63,990 nt of DNA from Gemmatimonadota bacterium (GTDB lineage: Bacteria > Gemmatimonadota > Gemmatimonadetes > Gemmatimonadales > Gemmatimonadaceae). Shown here piece by piece: positions 24,868 through 33,135 of the stretch. The stretch is from the NCBI GenBank assembly GCA_016194585.1, contig JACQBG010000008.1, positions 1-63,990 of the forward strand, in the 5' to 3' direction. Both the position numbers and the translations under genes were made by a program. Numbering within the stretch: the first letter of the stretch is position 1; each line of letters starts with the position of its first letter. The notes beneath the pieces were generated by a model. It was not told where the DNA came from. It made no database searches and worked only from the letters and a program-made list of their open reading frames with translations.

Positions 24868-25071
24868 ATGCAACAATTGACGACGGCCATCACGGGGATG
24901 AGCTGCGGACATTGCGTGATGCACGTGCGCAAGGAACTCGAGAAGGTGCCGGGGGCGAAGGTCGACTCGGTGACGATCGGCTCGGCGACGGTGAGCTACG
25001 ACGAAGCGCAGACCACGGCGGCGGCGATCCTGCAGGCCGTGCGCAACGCCGGGTACGAGCCGGTCGCCTAG
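24868..25071 (+). CDS. Heavy-metal-associated (HMA) domain protein, CopZ-like
   Basis: A 67-residue single HMA domain with the metal-binding motif GMSCGHCVMHV (CxxC after Met). The rest follows the beta-alpha-beta-beta-alpha-beta pattern (VTIGSATVSYD, then AILQAVRNAGYEPV). It probably carries Cu(I) or a similar soft metal in the cytoplasm. The second ATG (24868) is preferred because GGGAG lies five bases upstream; the first ATG at 24865 is too close to it. No copper ATPase gene is adjacent. Confidence 0.88.
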   Translation: MQQLTTAITGMSCGHCVMHVRKELEKVPGAKVDSVTIGSATVSYDEAQTTAAAILQAVRNAGYEPVA

Positions 25072-25110
25072 GCGCAACGGCGCGCCGCCGGTCGCGGCAC
25101 AGACGCGTGG

Positions 25111-25695
25111 CTAGCGTCCCGGCGGGAGCGGGACGACTCCCGCGGTGCCCGGGACGAGCGGGTCGTCGTCGCCCGGGCCGTTCGATCCGCCGGTGCGGGT
25201 CTTGGCGCTCATCGCGGTGATGCGCATGGCGACGAACGCGGTCGCCTTGAGGTGTTTCTCGGGGATCACGTCGTAGTCGACCCCCGCGGTGCGCCCCGGC
25301 ACGTAGCGCGCGATCATGGCCTGGAGCAGCTCGCGCTGGCGCTCCATCGACGGCTGGGCCTCCGCGGCGCGACAGAAGCAGACCACGCTCCGGTAGTTCA
25401 CGGAGTGGTCGAGCGCCGTCTTGGAGAGGACGATGCCATCGGTCATCGTGACGGTGACGCAGACCGGTTCCCCGCTCGCGACGGCCTTCATCAACCGGCT
25501 GTAGTGCGCGCCGTGCAGATAGAGCGACTCCGGCTCGGCGGGGTCGTAGTGGTACGTCATCGGGATCACCACGGGTCCCGCGGCGTCGGCGATGCCGACA
25601 TGGGCGACGATCCCTTCGGCGAGGAACGACGCGGCGCGGTCGGGCACGCCGCGTTCGCGGTGCACCTTGAGGGTCGTGCGATCGGGGGCGTTCAT
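25111..25695 (-). CDS. Pyridoxamine 5'-phosphate oxidase-like flavin-binding protein
   Basis: A 194-residue protein of the PNPOx-like split-barrel superfamily, related to FMN-binding NimA-type proteins. Residues 28-60 (GIVAHVGIADAAGPVVIPMTYHYD) and SLYLHGAHYSRLMKAVASG are typical for the FMN site, followed by VCVTVTMTDGIVLSKTALDHSVNYRSVVCFC. The C-terminal 30 residues are low-complexity Gly/Pro/Asp. It lies head-to-tail with the HMA gene end and back-to-back with the cyclophilin gene. The substrate is unknown. Confidence 0.8.
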   Translation of the reverse strand: MNAPDRTTLKVHRERGVPDRAASFLAEGIVAHVGIADAAGPVVIPMTYHYDPAEPESLYLHGAHYSRLMKAVASGEPVCVTVTMTDGIVLSKTALDHSVNYRSVVCFCRAAEAQPSMERQRELLQAMIARYVPGRTAGVDYDVIPEKHLKATAFVAMRITAMSAKTRTGGSNGPGDDDPLVPGTAGVVPLPPGR

Positions 25696-25786
25696 GGGCG
25701 CGAACGATGCGCGGTGTGGCGGCGCGTATCAAGAGACGACCGAGGGCGCTTGCCGCGGAGGCCCGCGCGCCGCATCGTTAGCGCCC

Positions 25787-26437
25787 ATGCGAGCACGGAC
25801 CCTCCTCGCGCTGGCCGCTCTCGCGGGTGGCGCCTGCGCGAGCCCCCCATCCCTGCTGAAGCCCGACGCGGCGCGACTCGCCGCGGTGGCTCCGGACAGT
25901 TTCCTCGTCTCCTTCGAGACCACGCGCGGCGACTTCCTGCTGAAGGTGCACCGCGACTGGTCGCCGCTCGGCGCCGACCGCCTCTATTACCTGTTCCAGG
26001 CGCATTTCTACGACGGCGCGCGGTTCTTCCGCACCGTCGACCACTTCGTCACGCAGTTCGGCCTGAGCGGCGACCCGGCGGTGGACGCGGCGTGGAAGGA
26101 GCGCCGCATCCCCGATGACCCCGTGCTGCGGAGCAACGTGCGCGGCACGTTGAGTTTCGCGAAGGGCGGGAAGGACTCGCGCACGACGCAACTCTACATC
26201 AGCTACAAGGACAACAGCCGCCTCGACGCGCTCGGCTTCTCGGTGGTCGCGCAGGTCGTCGACGGGATGGCCGTGGTCGATTCGCTCTATCACGGCTACG
26301 GCGAGGGGCCGCCCCGCGGCGCGGGGCCGAGCCAGGAGCGCATCGCGAAGGAAGGGAACGCGTATCTGGTCAAGGAATTCCCGAAGCTGGACCACATCGT
26401 CACGACTCAAGTGACCAACGAATGGAGGCACAGGTGA
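25787..26437 (+). CDS. Exported cyclophilin-type peptidyl-prolyl isomerase
   Basis: A 216-residue protein with an N-terminal signal (residues 1-19, ending LAGGACASP; Cys18 could be a lipoprotein site, although the lipobox is imperfect). The cyclophilin domain follows: FETTRGDFLLKVHRDWSP, FYDGARFFRTVDHFVTQFG (with the catalytic-loop Arg/Phe), RGTLSFAKGG and SRTTQLYISY. It would fold proteins in the periplasm. The stop codon overlaps the next gene's GTG (GTGA), so it leads the acetate-transport operon. Confidence 0.85.
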   Translation: MRARTLLALAALAGGACASPPSLLKPDAARLAAVAPDSFLVSFETTRGDFLLKVHRDWSPLGADRLYYLFQAHFYDGARFFRTVDHFVTQFGLSGDPAVDAAWKERRIPDDPVLRSNVRGTLSFAKGGKDSRTTQLYISYKDNSRLDALGFSVVAQVVDGMAVVDSLYHGYGEGPPRGAGPSQERIAKEGNAYLVKEFPKLDHIVTTQVTNEWRHR

Positions 26438-26706
26438 GTGCAGCCCACCATGCGCTCGCGGCGCGCCGCTGGCGCATCGCGATCGTCCTCACGGCGCTCG
26501 TGATGGTGATCTACTTCGGCTTCATCCTGCTGATCGCGTACGGCAAGGGGTTCGTCGGTTCGCTCCTCATGCCGGGGCTCTCGGTGGGCATCCTGCTCGG
26601 CGCCGTCGTCATCGTGGCGAGCTGGCTGCTCACGTGGGGATACGTGAAGTGGGCCAATGACCACTACGACCCGGCACTGCAGGCGCTGAAGGAGAGCGGC
26701 GAATGA
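26434..26706 (+). CDS. DUF485 small membrane protein
   Basis: A 90-residue protein with two membrane helices (about residues 17-40 and 48-75). DUF485 proteins such as YjcH are regularly encoded just before ActP-type acetate symporters. I prefer GTG at 26434 (GGAGG five bases upstream, overlapping the previous stop) over ATG at 26422. Its own stop overlaps the actP start by four bases (ATGA). Confidence 0.88.
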   Translation: MSAAHHALAARRWRIAIVLTALVMVIYFGFILLIAYGKGFVGSLLMPGLSVGILLGAVVIVASWLLTWGYVKWANDHYDPALQALKESGE

Positions 26707-28310
26707 CCTCCCTTCCGTTCTTCCAGACCGCCGCCGGGGCTGCACCGCAGGCGGCCGCCGCGACCGCGGCGCCCGCGACCGCGATCGGGCAGCCCAACGC
26801 CGTCGCCATGGGGTTCTTCTTCCTCTTCATCGCGATCACGCTCGCCATCACGTACTGGGCGGCGCGGCGCACGCGCACCACCGAGCACTTCTACGCCGCG
26901 GGGCGCAGCATCAGCGCCGCACAGAACGGCTTCGCGCTCGCCGGCGACTACATGAGCGCGGCGAGCTTCCTCGGCATCGCCGGGCTCGTCTCGACGACCG
27001 GGTTCGACGGCCTCATCTACTCGACGGGGTGGCTCGTCGGCTGGCCGGTGGTGCTCTTCCTCGTCGCCGAGCCGCTGCGCAACCTCGGCAAGTACACGTT
27101 CGCCGACGTCGTGGCGACGCGGCTCAAGCACACGCCGGTGCGGCTCGCCGCGGCGCTGGGCACGCTGTCGACGGTCGTGTTCTACCTGATCGCGCAGATG
27201 GTCGGCGCCGGTTCGCTCATCAAGCTGATGTTCGGTCTCTCGTACGAGACGGCGGTGATCATCGTCGGCATCGCGATGATCGCGTACGTGCTGTTCGGCG
27301 GGATGATCGCGACGACGTGGGTGCAGATCGTGAAGGCCGCGCTCCTGCTCGGCGGCGCCCTGCTCCTCGCGCTCCTGGTACTCGCCAAGTTCGGCTTCAA
27401 CCCGGTGGCGCTGTTCGCGGCGGCGAGCGCGAAGTACGGGAGCGGGGTGCTCGCGCCCGGCAAGCTCGTCACGAACCCGCTCGACACCATCTCGCTCGGG
27501 ATGGCGCTGATGTTCGGCACGGCCGGCCTGCCGCACATCCTCATGCGGTTCTACACGGTACCCGACGCGAAGGCGGCACGGAAATCGGTGTTCTACGCCA
27601 CCGGGCTCATCGGCTTCTTCTACCTGCTCACCTTCGTGCTCGGCTTCGGGGCGATGGTGTTCGTGGGGCCGGCCGCGATCACGGCGATCGACAAGGGCGG
27701 GAACATGGCGGCGCCGTTGCTCGCCGAGTTCCTCGGTGGGACGCCGTTCCTCGGCTTCATCGCGGCGGTGGCGTTCGCGACGATCCTCGCCGTGGTGGCG
27801 GGGCTCACGCTGAGCGGCGCGGCCGCGCTCTCGCACGACCTGTGGACGAGCGTCGTCCGCGGCGGCCACGCGAAACCGGGCGAGGAGCTGAAGGTGGCGC
27901 GCGGCGCGACGTTCCTGCTCGGCGTCGTGGCGGTGCTGCTGGGCATCACGTTCAAGGGGCAGAACGTGGCGTTCATGGTGAGTCTCGCCTTCGCGATCGC
28001 GGCGAGCGCCAACTTCCCGGCCCTCGTGCTCTCGATCTTCTGGCGCCGCTGCACGACGCAGGGCGCGGTGTCGTCGATGCTCTTCGGCACGGTGGCGACG
28101 CTGCTCCTGATCTATCTTTCGCCCGTGATCCAGGTCGACATCTTCAAGCACCAGAGCGCGTGGTTCGCGCTCAAGAACCCGGCGATCGTGACGATCCCCG
28201 GGTCGTTCCTCGTGGGCATCGTCGTCTCGCTCGTCACGCGCGACCGGCTGGCGGTGGAGGCGTACGACGGCGCGGTGCGCGACATGATCGACGGCGCGAA
28301 GGCGCACTAG
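26703..28310 (+). CDS. actP: Cation/acetate symporter
   Basis: A 535-residue sodium:solute symporter (SSS) family protein with about 13 membrane helices. Typical parts are FYAAGRSISAAQNGFALAGDYMSAASFLG near residue 62, TAGLPHILMRFYTVPDAKAARKS and FATILAVVAGLTLSGAAALSHDLW. It matches ActP, which takes up acetate and other short monocarboxylates with a cation. It is preceded by DUF485 and followed without gap by a ThDP enzyme gene, so imported acids may be used by the downstream enzyme. Confidence 0.92.
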   Translation: MTSLPFFQTAAGAAPQAAAATAAPATAIGQPNAVAMGFFFLFIAITLAITYWAARRTRTTEHFYAAGRSISAAQNGFALAGDYMSAASFLGIAGLVSTTGFDGLIYSTGWLVGWPVVLFLVAEPLRNLGKYTFADVVATRLKHTPVRLAAALGTLSTVVFYLIAQMVGAGSLIKLMFGLSYETAVIIVGIAMIAYVLFGGMIATTWVQIVKAALLLGGALLLALLVLAKFGFNPVALFAAASAKYGSGVLAPGKLVTNPLDTISLGMALMFGTAGLPHILMRFYTVPDAKAARKSVFYATGLIGFFYLLTFVLGFGAMVFVGPAAITAIDKGGNMAAPLLAEFLGGTPFLGFIAAVAFATILAVVAGLTLSGAAALSHDLWTSVVRGGHAKPGEELKVARGATFLLGVVAVLLGITFKGQNVAFMVSLAFAIAASANFPALVLSIFWRRCTTQGAVSSMLFGTVATLLLIYLSPVIQVDIFKHQSAWFALKNPAIVTIPGSFLVGIVVSLVTRDRLAVEAYDGAVRDMIDGAKAH

Positions 28311-30062
28311 ATGGCCGGCGACCCGCGTCCGACGGGTGGCGAGCGGCTCGCCGCGGCGCTCGTGCGCCACGGCGTGCGGACGATGTTCACGCTGGCCGGC
28401 GGGCACATCTCCCCGATCTTCGTCGCGGCGAAGCGGCAGGGGATCCGCGTCGTGGACGTGCGCGACGAGGCGAACGCCGTGTTCGCCGCCGATGCGACGG
28501 CGCGGCTCACCGGCACGATCGGCGTCGCGGCGGTGACCGCGGGTCCCGGACTGACGAATTCACTCACCCCGCTCCGCAACGCGCTCATGGCGCGCTCGCC
28601 GGTCGTGCTGCTCTGCGGCGCGACGGCGACGGTGCTGCGCGGCCGCGGCTCGCTGCAGGACATCGACCAGATGGCCGCCGTGCGCCCCCATGTGAAATGG
28701 GCCGGACAGGTGAACGGCGCCGACGAGTTGATCCCGATGTTCGAGCGCGCCGTGGCGACGGCGCGCGAGGGCGTCTGCGGCCCGGTCGCGCTCGAGTGCC
28801 CGGTGGACCTTCTCTACGACGCCGCGCTCGTGCGCGAGATGTACGGCGTCACGAAGCCCCTCCCCGCGGGCGCCCCGTGGGGGAAGCGCCTCGAACGCTG
28901 GTACCTCGAACGGCACCTGCGCCGGGCGCTCGGCACCGGCGGCGCCGCCGACGACGAGTCCCCGCCGCGCGCGGTGAAGCGATGCAAGCCGGCGCCGCGC
29001 GCCGTCGCCAAGGCGCGCGCGCTGCTCGAGCGCGCCGAACGCCCGCTGTTGCTCGTCGGCAGCCAGGCGATGGAGTCGCCGCGCGAAGCCGCCGCGCTCG
29101 CCGAGGCGATCGGCGCGCTCGGCGTGCCGACCTACCTCGCGGGGATGGCCCGCGGCCTGCTCGGCGCGGCGCATCCGCTGCAGCTGCGCCACGAGCGGAA
29201 GGTCGCGCTGCGCGAAGCCGACTGCGTGTTGCTCGCCGGCTCGCCGATGGACTTCCGGCTCGACTACGGCCGGCACATGCCGCACGGCGCGACCGTCATC
29301 ACGGCCAACGCCGACCCGACGGAGTTGCGGCGCAATCGCGCGCCGACGCTCGGCGTGCACGGCGACGCCGACCTGTTCGTGCGCGCGCTCGCGAGTGCGG
29401 CGCCCCGCCAGGCATGGGGCGCGTGGGCGGAATCGCTTCGGGCACGCGATGCCGTGCGCGAGGCAGAGATCGCGAAGCGGGGCGCCGACGACGTGCGGCC
29501 GGTGAATCCGATCGCGCTGTGCAAGGCGATCGACGCGCTCCTCACCGACGACGCGATGATCGTGGCCGACGGCGGCGACTTCGTGGCGACGGCGAGCTAC
29601 GTGCTGCGCCCGCGCGCGCCGCTCTCCTGGCTCGACCCCGGCGTGTTCGGCACGCTCGGCGTGGGCGCCGGGTTCGCGATGGGCGCGAAGCTGCACCGGC
29701 CGGACGCCGACGTGTGGCTCCTCTACGGCGACGGTGCGGCCGGATTCAGCGTGATCGAGTTCGACACGATGGTGCGCCACGGGATTCCCGTGATCGCCGT
29801 CGTCGGCAACGACGGCGCGTGGGCGCAGATCATGCGCGACCAGGTGCCGATGCTCGGCGACGACGTCGCGACGGTGCTGGGACGCACGGCGTTCGACCGG
29901 GTCGCGGAGGCGCTCGGCGCGCGGGGGTTCGTCGTCGACCATCCCGAAGGGATGCGCGCGACGCTCGAAGCCGCGCGCGACGCCGCACGCGCGGGCACCC
30001 CCGCGCTCGTGAACGTGCACATCGGGCTGACGGACTTCCGGAAAGGTTCGATCTCCCTCTAG
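28311..30062 (+). CDS. Thiamine-diphosphate enzyme of the acetolactate synthase / 2-hydroxyacyl-CoA lyase family
   Basis: A 583-residue three-domain ThDP enzyme. The N-terminal pyrimidine domain has GHISPIF and DVRDEANAVFAADATARLTG, with the catalytic glutamate, and VTAGPGLTNSLTPL. The middle domain begins near residue 230. The C-terminal domain has the ThDP/Mg motif YGDGAAGFSVIEFDTMVRHG, completed by VVGNDGAW. It resembles ILVBL/HACL-type and acetolactate-synthase-like proteins; the true reaction is open. It follows actP directly and precedes an MBL hydrolase gene, which suggests a small carboxylate pathway. Confidence 0.85.
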   Translation: MAGDPRPTGGERLAAALVRHGVRTMFTLAGGHISPIFVAAKRQGIRVVDVRDEANAVFAADATARLTGTIGVAAVTAGPGLTNSLTPLRNALMARSPVVLLCGATATVLRGRGSLQDIDQMAAVRPHVKWAGQVNGADELIPMFERAVATAREGVCGPVALECPVDLLYDAALVREMYGVTKPLPAGAPWGKRLERWYLERHLRRALGTGGAADDESPPRAVKRCKPAPRAVAKARALLERAERPLLLVGSQAMESPREAAALAEAIGALGVPTYLAGMARGLLGAAHPLQLRHERKVALREADCVLLAGSPMDFRLDYGRHMPHGATVITANADPTELRRNRAPTLGVHGDADLFVRALASAAPRQAWGAWAESLRARDAVREAEIAKRGADDVRPVNPIALCKAIDALLTDDAMIVADGGDFVATASYVLRPRAPLSWLDPGVFGTLGVGAGFAMGAKLHRPDADVWLLYGDGAAGFSVIEFDTMVRHGIPVIAVVGNDGAWAQIMRDQVPMLGDDVATVLGRTAFDRVAEALGARGFVVDHPEGMRATLEAARDAARAGTPALVNVHIGLTDFRKGSISL

Positions 30063-30064
30063 CC

Positions 30065-30661
30065 GTGCGCGCCGTGCCCGCCAGCATCGTCAACGTGGGG
30101 TATCGCTCCACGAACTTCTGGGTGGTGAGCGCGGGGCGCAGCCGGTTCCTCGTCGACCTCGGGTGGATGGGGATGTTCGGCGCGCTTGAGGCGAACCTCC
30201 GGCGCATGGACATCCCGCTCCGCGAGATCACGCACGGGTTCGCGACGCACTACCACGGCGACCACGCCGGGGCGGCGCAGGACCTCAAGCTCGCCGGGAT
30301 GCGGCTCGTGCTGTTCGACGTGCAGCTGCCGTTCGTCGCGTCGATGGCGCAATGGATGAAGCCGGCGGACCGCTACACGCCGATCACGCTCGACGACAAC
30401 CTGGTGATCCCCATCGCCGAGGGGCGCGCGCTGCTCGCGACGCTCGGCCTCGAGGGCGAGTTCGTGCACACGCCGGGGCATTCCGACGACAGCGTGTCGC
30501 TGCTCCTCGACGACGGCTCGGCGTTCACGGGCGACCTCACGTGGCCGGGGTTCGCGGAGGAGAAGGACCTCGCGACCGTCACCCGCAGCTGGGAGCTGCT
30601 CCGCTCGAAAGGGGCACGACGCGTGTATGCGGGGCACGGGCCGATCCGGGCGATGCCGTAG
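30065..30661 (+). CDS. Metallo-beta-lactamase-fold hydrolase
   Basis: A 198-residue MBL-fold protein. Metal ligands are visible in order: THYHGDHAGA (HxHxDH), the His in HTPGHSDDS, the Asp in FTGDLTWPG and the His in VYAGHGPI. The fold covers glyoxalase II-like thioesterases, lactonases and others. GTG at 30065 was chosen two bases after the previous stop; GTG at 30074 is also possible. As last gene of the actP operon it may hydrolyse a thioester or lactone formed by the ThDP enzyme (inference). Confidence 0.85.
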   Translation: MRAVPASIVNVGYRSTNFWVVSAGRSRFLVDLGWMGMFGALEANLRRMDIPLREITHGFATHYHGDHAGAAQDLKLAGMRLVLFDVQLPFVASMAQWMKPADRYTPITLDDNLVIPIAEGRALLATLGLEGEFVHTPGHSDDSVSLLLDDGSAFTGDLTWPGFAEEKDLATVTRSWELLRSKGARRVYAGHGPIRAMP

Positions 30662-30700
30662 GCGCTCGTTCGGCACGTCCGGCCACGTTTCGATGCCGAG

Positions 30701-31203
30701 TCTTACTGCTTTGCCACGGATGTTCACGGATGACCGCCGGATCTTCACGGAGGACATCTTGGGAACATCGGTCGCGGAGGCACGGCTCCTTGCCGGCGAC
30801 GTCACGCGCGAGATCATCGGAGCGTTCTTCGATGTATACAACGAACTCGGTTACGGGTTTCTCGAGAACGTTTATCAGCGGGCGCTGCCGGTCGCCCTCG
30901 CGGCACGCGGGATCCGCCTCGAGCGAGAGGTGCCGATGCGCATCTCGTTTCGCGGCGAGTCGGTCGGTGATTACCGGGCGGATCTCATCGTCGACGGGCG
31001 AGTCGTGGTAGAGATCAAGGCCGTGGAGAGGCTCGTCTCGGCGCACGAGGCGCAGCTCTTGAACTACCTCCGCGCGACCGGCCTGCGCGTGGGCCTAATT
31101 CTGAACTTCGGCCCCCAAGCGACGTTCCGCCGGCTCATGCGCTGAGCGTCGCTGGAATCTCGTCGGATCCGCCGTCCATCCGTGTGATCCGTGGCCAGCA
31201 GTC
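30701..31203. mobile_element. Inverted-repeat element carrying the GxxExxY gene
   Basis: The left end, CCACGGATGTTCACGGATG (30714-30732), and the right end, CATCCGTGTGATCCGTGG (31177-31194), are inverted copies with one gap. Outside them are ACTGCT (30705-30710) and its complement AGCAGT (31197-31202). The unit of about 0.5 kb contains just one gene, and its ribosome-binding site lies near the left end. Four gene-less intergenic copies with the same ends occur in this window. Confidence 0.65.
30759..31145 (+). CDS. GxxExxY protein (PD-(D/E)xK nuclease-like)
   Basis: The 128-residue product has the naming motif GFLENVY at residues 33-39. A nuclease-like core follows: YRADLIVDGRVVVEIKA, with Asp75 and Glu85-Ile-Lys87 placed as in PD-(D/E)xK enzymes, and then LLNYLRATGLRVGLILNFG. 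The family (TIGR04256) is known for many paralogues per genome and no settled function. I chose TTG at 30759 because GGAGG lies five bases upstream and the length then matches the family. In-frame ATGs at 30693 and 30720 would translate through the left inverted repeat. Confidence 0.8.
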   Translation: MGTSVAEARLLAGDVTREIIGAFFDVYNELGYGFLENVYQRALPVALAARGIRLEREVPMRISFRGESVGDYRADLIVDGRVVVEIKAVERLVSAHEAQLLNYLRATGLRVGLILNFGPQATFRRLMR

Positions 31204-31224
31204 AGGCCCGGCCACACCACGAGA

Positions 31225-32004
31225 TCAGGACATCGGCTTCCGGTCGTCCGGCGGGACGAAGTGCATCAGGAACGTCCGCTCCTGCGGCGTGAGACTCCCG
31301 AGCCCCGTCGAGTTGATCTTGTCGAGGATCCGGTTCAGTTCGTCGCGGTTCACTTCGTGCGCCGTGCTCGGGTCGACCTTCCGCCAGTTGCCGATCAGGC
31401 GGTCGGCCTCCGGGGGCGCCGCCTGCACCGCGCGCTTGAACCGCGCGGCGCCCGACGCGCGCTCCATCCACTTGAGGAAGAGGAACGCTCCCGCGAAGCC
31501 GCCGAGGTGCGCGAAGTCGGCGACCCCGCCGCGGCTCCCCGAGAGCCCGCTGAACAGCGAGAACCCCGTGACGAGCAGCACCATGATCCGCGATGGGATG
31601 GGGAGGATCCCCCAGATGTAGATGCGCTCGTGCGGCCAGTACCAGGCGAACCCCATCATCACGCCGTACACCGCGGCCGACGCGCCGACGATCGGCGACC
31701 CGAACGCCAGCAGGAAGCTCAGCAGCGCGCCCGAGACGCCGCTGATGAAGTACAGCTGCGCGAAGCGCGTCCCGCCGAGGCGCATCTCGACGCGCGGGCC
31801 GAAGAAGTAGAGCCCGATCATGTTGAACAGGATGTGCATGATCGAGTTCGGGTCGTGCACGAACATGTACGTAACGATCGACCACGGCCGCAGCAGCACG
31901 AGCGCCGGCACGAACACCAGCGGGTCGATGAGCCGCGGCATCGTCATCTCGACGAAGTACACGAGCACGTTCGCGATGATGAGGCGCGTCACCCAGGGCG
32001 TCAT
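31225..32004 (-). CDS. Rhomboid-family intramembrane serine protease
   Basis: A 259-residue membrane protein with six helices. The catalytic serine is in GASAAVYGVMMG (the GxSxxxY pattern), and the histidine is in ADFAHLGGFAGAFLF. The FVHDPNSIMHILFNMIGLYFFG region, with conserved His and Asn, is also typical. After the membrane part, a C-terminal tail of about 65 residues (DRLIGNWRKVDP, then ELNRILDKINSTGLGSL) recalls the DUF6576-type extension found on many rhomboids. The ATG overlaps the stop of the upstream aldolase gene (ATGA). Confidence 0.92.
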   Translation of the reverse strand: MTPWVTRLIIANVLVYFVEMTMPRLIDPLVFVPALVLLRPWSIVTYMFVHDPNSIMHILFNMIGLYFFGPRVEMRLGGTRFAQLYFISGVSGALLSFLLAFGSPIVGASAAVYGVMMGFAWYWPHERIYIWGILPIPSRIMVLLVTGFSLFSGLSGSRGGVADFAHLGGFAGAFLFLKWMERASGAARFKRAVQAAPPEADRLIGNWRKVDPSTAHEVNRDELNRILDKINSTGLGSLTPQERTFLMHFVPPDDRKPMS

Positions 32005-33134
32005 GCGGCGCTCCCCGCGGCGACGGCCGGCTGCGTGCGGCCGCGCGCGTCCACCGGCCAACTGTTCGCCACGGCGCCGTCGCGCACGCCGTACATCACG
32101 TCGTTCAGGTGCACGACGATGCACACGTGGTTCGGCACCACGCGCACCTGCTCGCCCACCTCGGGACGCCAGTCCGTGCGCGACAGGTCGAGGATGCCGT
32201 GCTCCTCGCTCATCCGGCTCACGACCACCTCCGGCCGGTCGAGCAGCGCGCCCCACCCTTCCCCCTCGGCGCCGCGCATCGGTTCGCGCCCCAGCGCCTT
32301 CGCTCCCGCGTCGATCACAGCCTGGCCCGGCACGCTCGTGCTCACCACCGTCGCGAGCACGCTGAACGCGCAGTCGTCCCAGGCGCAGGCGCCGATCTCG
32401 GCGGTCGTGCGGTCGTTGTACACGTACGTCCCCGGCCGGAACTCCGTGACTCCCGCGATCTCGTGCGTGTGCCACACGGTGGGGGTCGAGCCGCCACTGA
32501 CCACGCCGGGCGCGAATCCGGCGCGCGACACCGCCTCGATGGCGCCGCCGAGCGCCGTCGAGAGCGCGGCGAGCTTCGCCTCCTGCGAGCCCTCGGCCTC
32601 GCGGATGTGCCCCGGATAGAAGGCGATGCCTGCGTATTCGAGGGGTGCGCGCGCCGCGACGAGGCGCGCCAGCGCGATCGCCTCGTCCCACGCCGTCACT
32701 CCCACCCGGTGCATCCCCACGTCGAGCTCGACGTACACGCGCACGGGGCGGCCGGCCGCGCGCGCGGCGGCGGCGAGCTCCTCGACGGCACGGGCCGAAT
32801 CGAGCGCCACGGTGAGGCGCACGTCGCCCGGGAGCGCCATGAGGCGCGCGAGTTTGGGCCCCACGGCCGGATAGGCGAGCAGGAGGTCTCGCCCGACGGT
32901 GCTCATCACTCGCGCCTCGGCGGGGGTCGCGACGGTGAGCCCCGCGGCGCCGTGCGCGAGCTGCGCCGCGGCGATCGCCGTCGCCTTGTGCGTCTTGATG
33001 TGCGGCCGCAGCACGAGGCGGTGCCCCGAGGCGTACGCGGCCATGCCGGTGAGGTTGCGCTCGAGCCGGTCGAGGTCGACGAGCGCCGCCGGTGTCTCGA
33101 GCGCCGCGAACGGCGCGCCTGCGGGGATGGTCAC
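32001..33134 (-). CDS. D-threonine aldolase / D-serine dehydratase-like PLP enzyme
   Basis: A 377-residue fold-type III PLP enzyme. RPHIKTHK near residue 44 contains the PLP lysine. ELDVGMHRVGV and the C-terminal metal-site region EEHGILDL and PNHVCIVVHL (His and Cys ligands) match D-threonine aldolase and DSD1-type D-serine dehydratases. It would cleave or dehydrate D-hydroxyamino acids. It lies between the rhomboid gene (four-base overlap) and the DUF5916 gene (about one base apart). Confidence 0.88.
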   Translation of the reverse strand: MTIPAGAPFAALETPAALVDLDRLERNLTGMAAYASGHRLVLRPHIKTHKATAIAAAQLAHGAAGLTVATPAEARVMSTVGRDLLLAYPAVGPKLARLMALPGDVRLTVALDSARAVEELAAAARAAGRPVRVYVELDVGMHRVGVTAWDEAIALARLVAARAPLEYAGIAFYPGHIREAEGSQEAKLAALSTALGGAIEAVSRAGFAPGVVSGGSTPTVWHTHEIAGVTEFRPGTYVYNDRTTAEIGACAWDDCAFSVLATVVSTSVPGQAVIDAGAKALGREPMRGAEGEGWGALLDRPEVVVSRMSEEHGILDLSRTDWRPEVGEQVRVVPNHVCIVVHLNDVMYGVRDGAVANSWPVDARGRTQPAVAAGSAA

Positions 33135-33135
33135 G

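Noticed and set aside
25072-25110. Possible terminator between the HMA and PNPOx-like genes
   Set aside because: Only short, mismatched GC pairs and no T-run; not distinguishable from background in this GC-rich sequence.
27029-30060. Long open frame through actP and the ThDP enzyme gene in another frame
   Set aside because: Only its last ~198 codons (30065-30661) encode a recognisable protein, the MBL hydrolase. The rest is out-of-frame Arg/Ala sequence.
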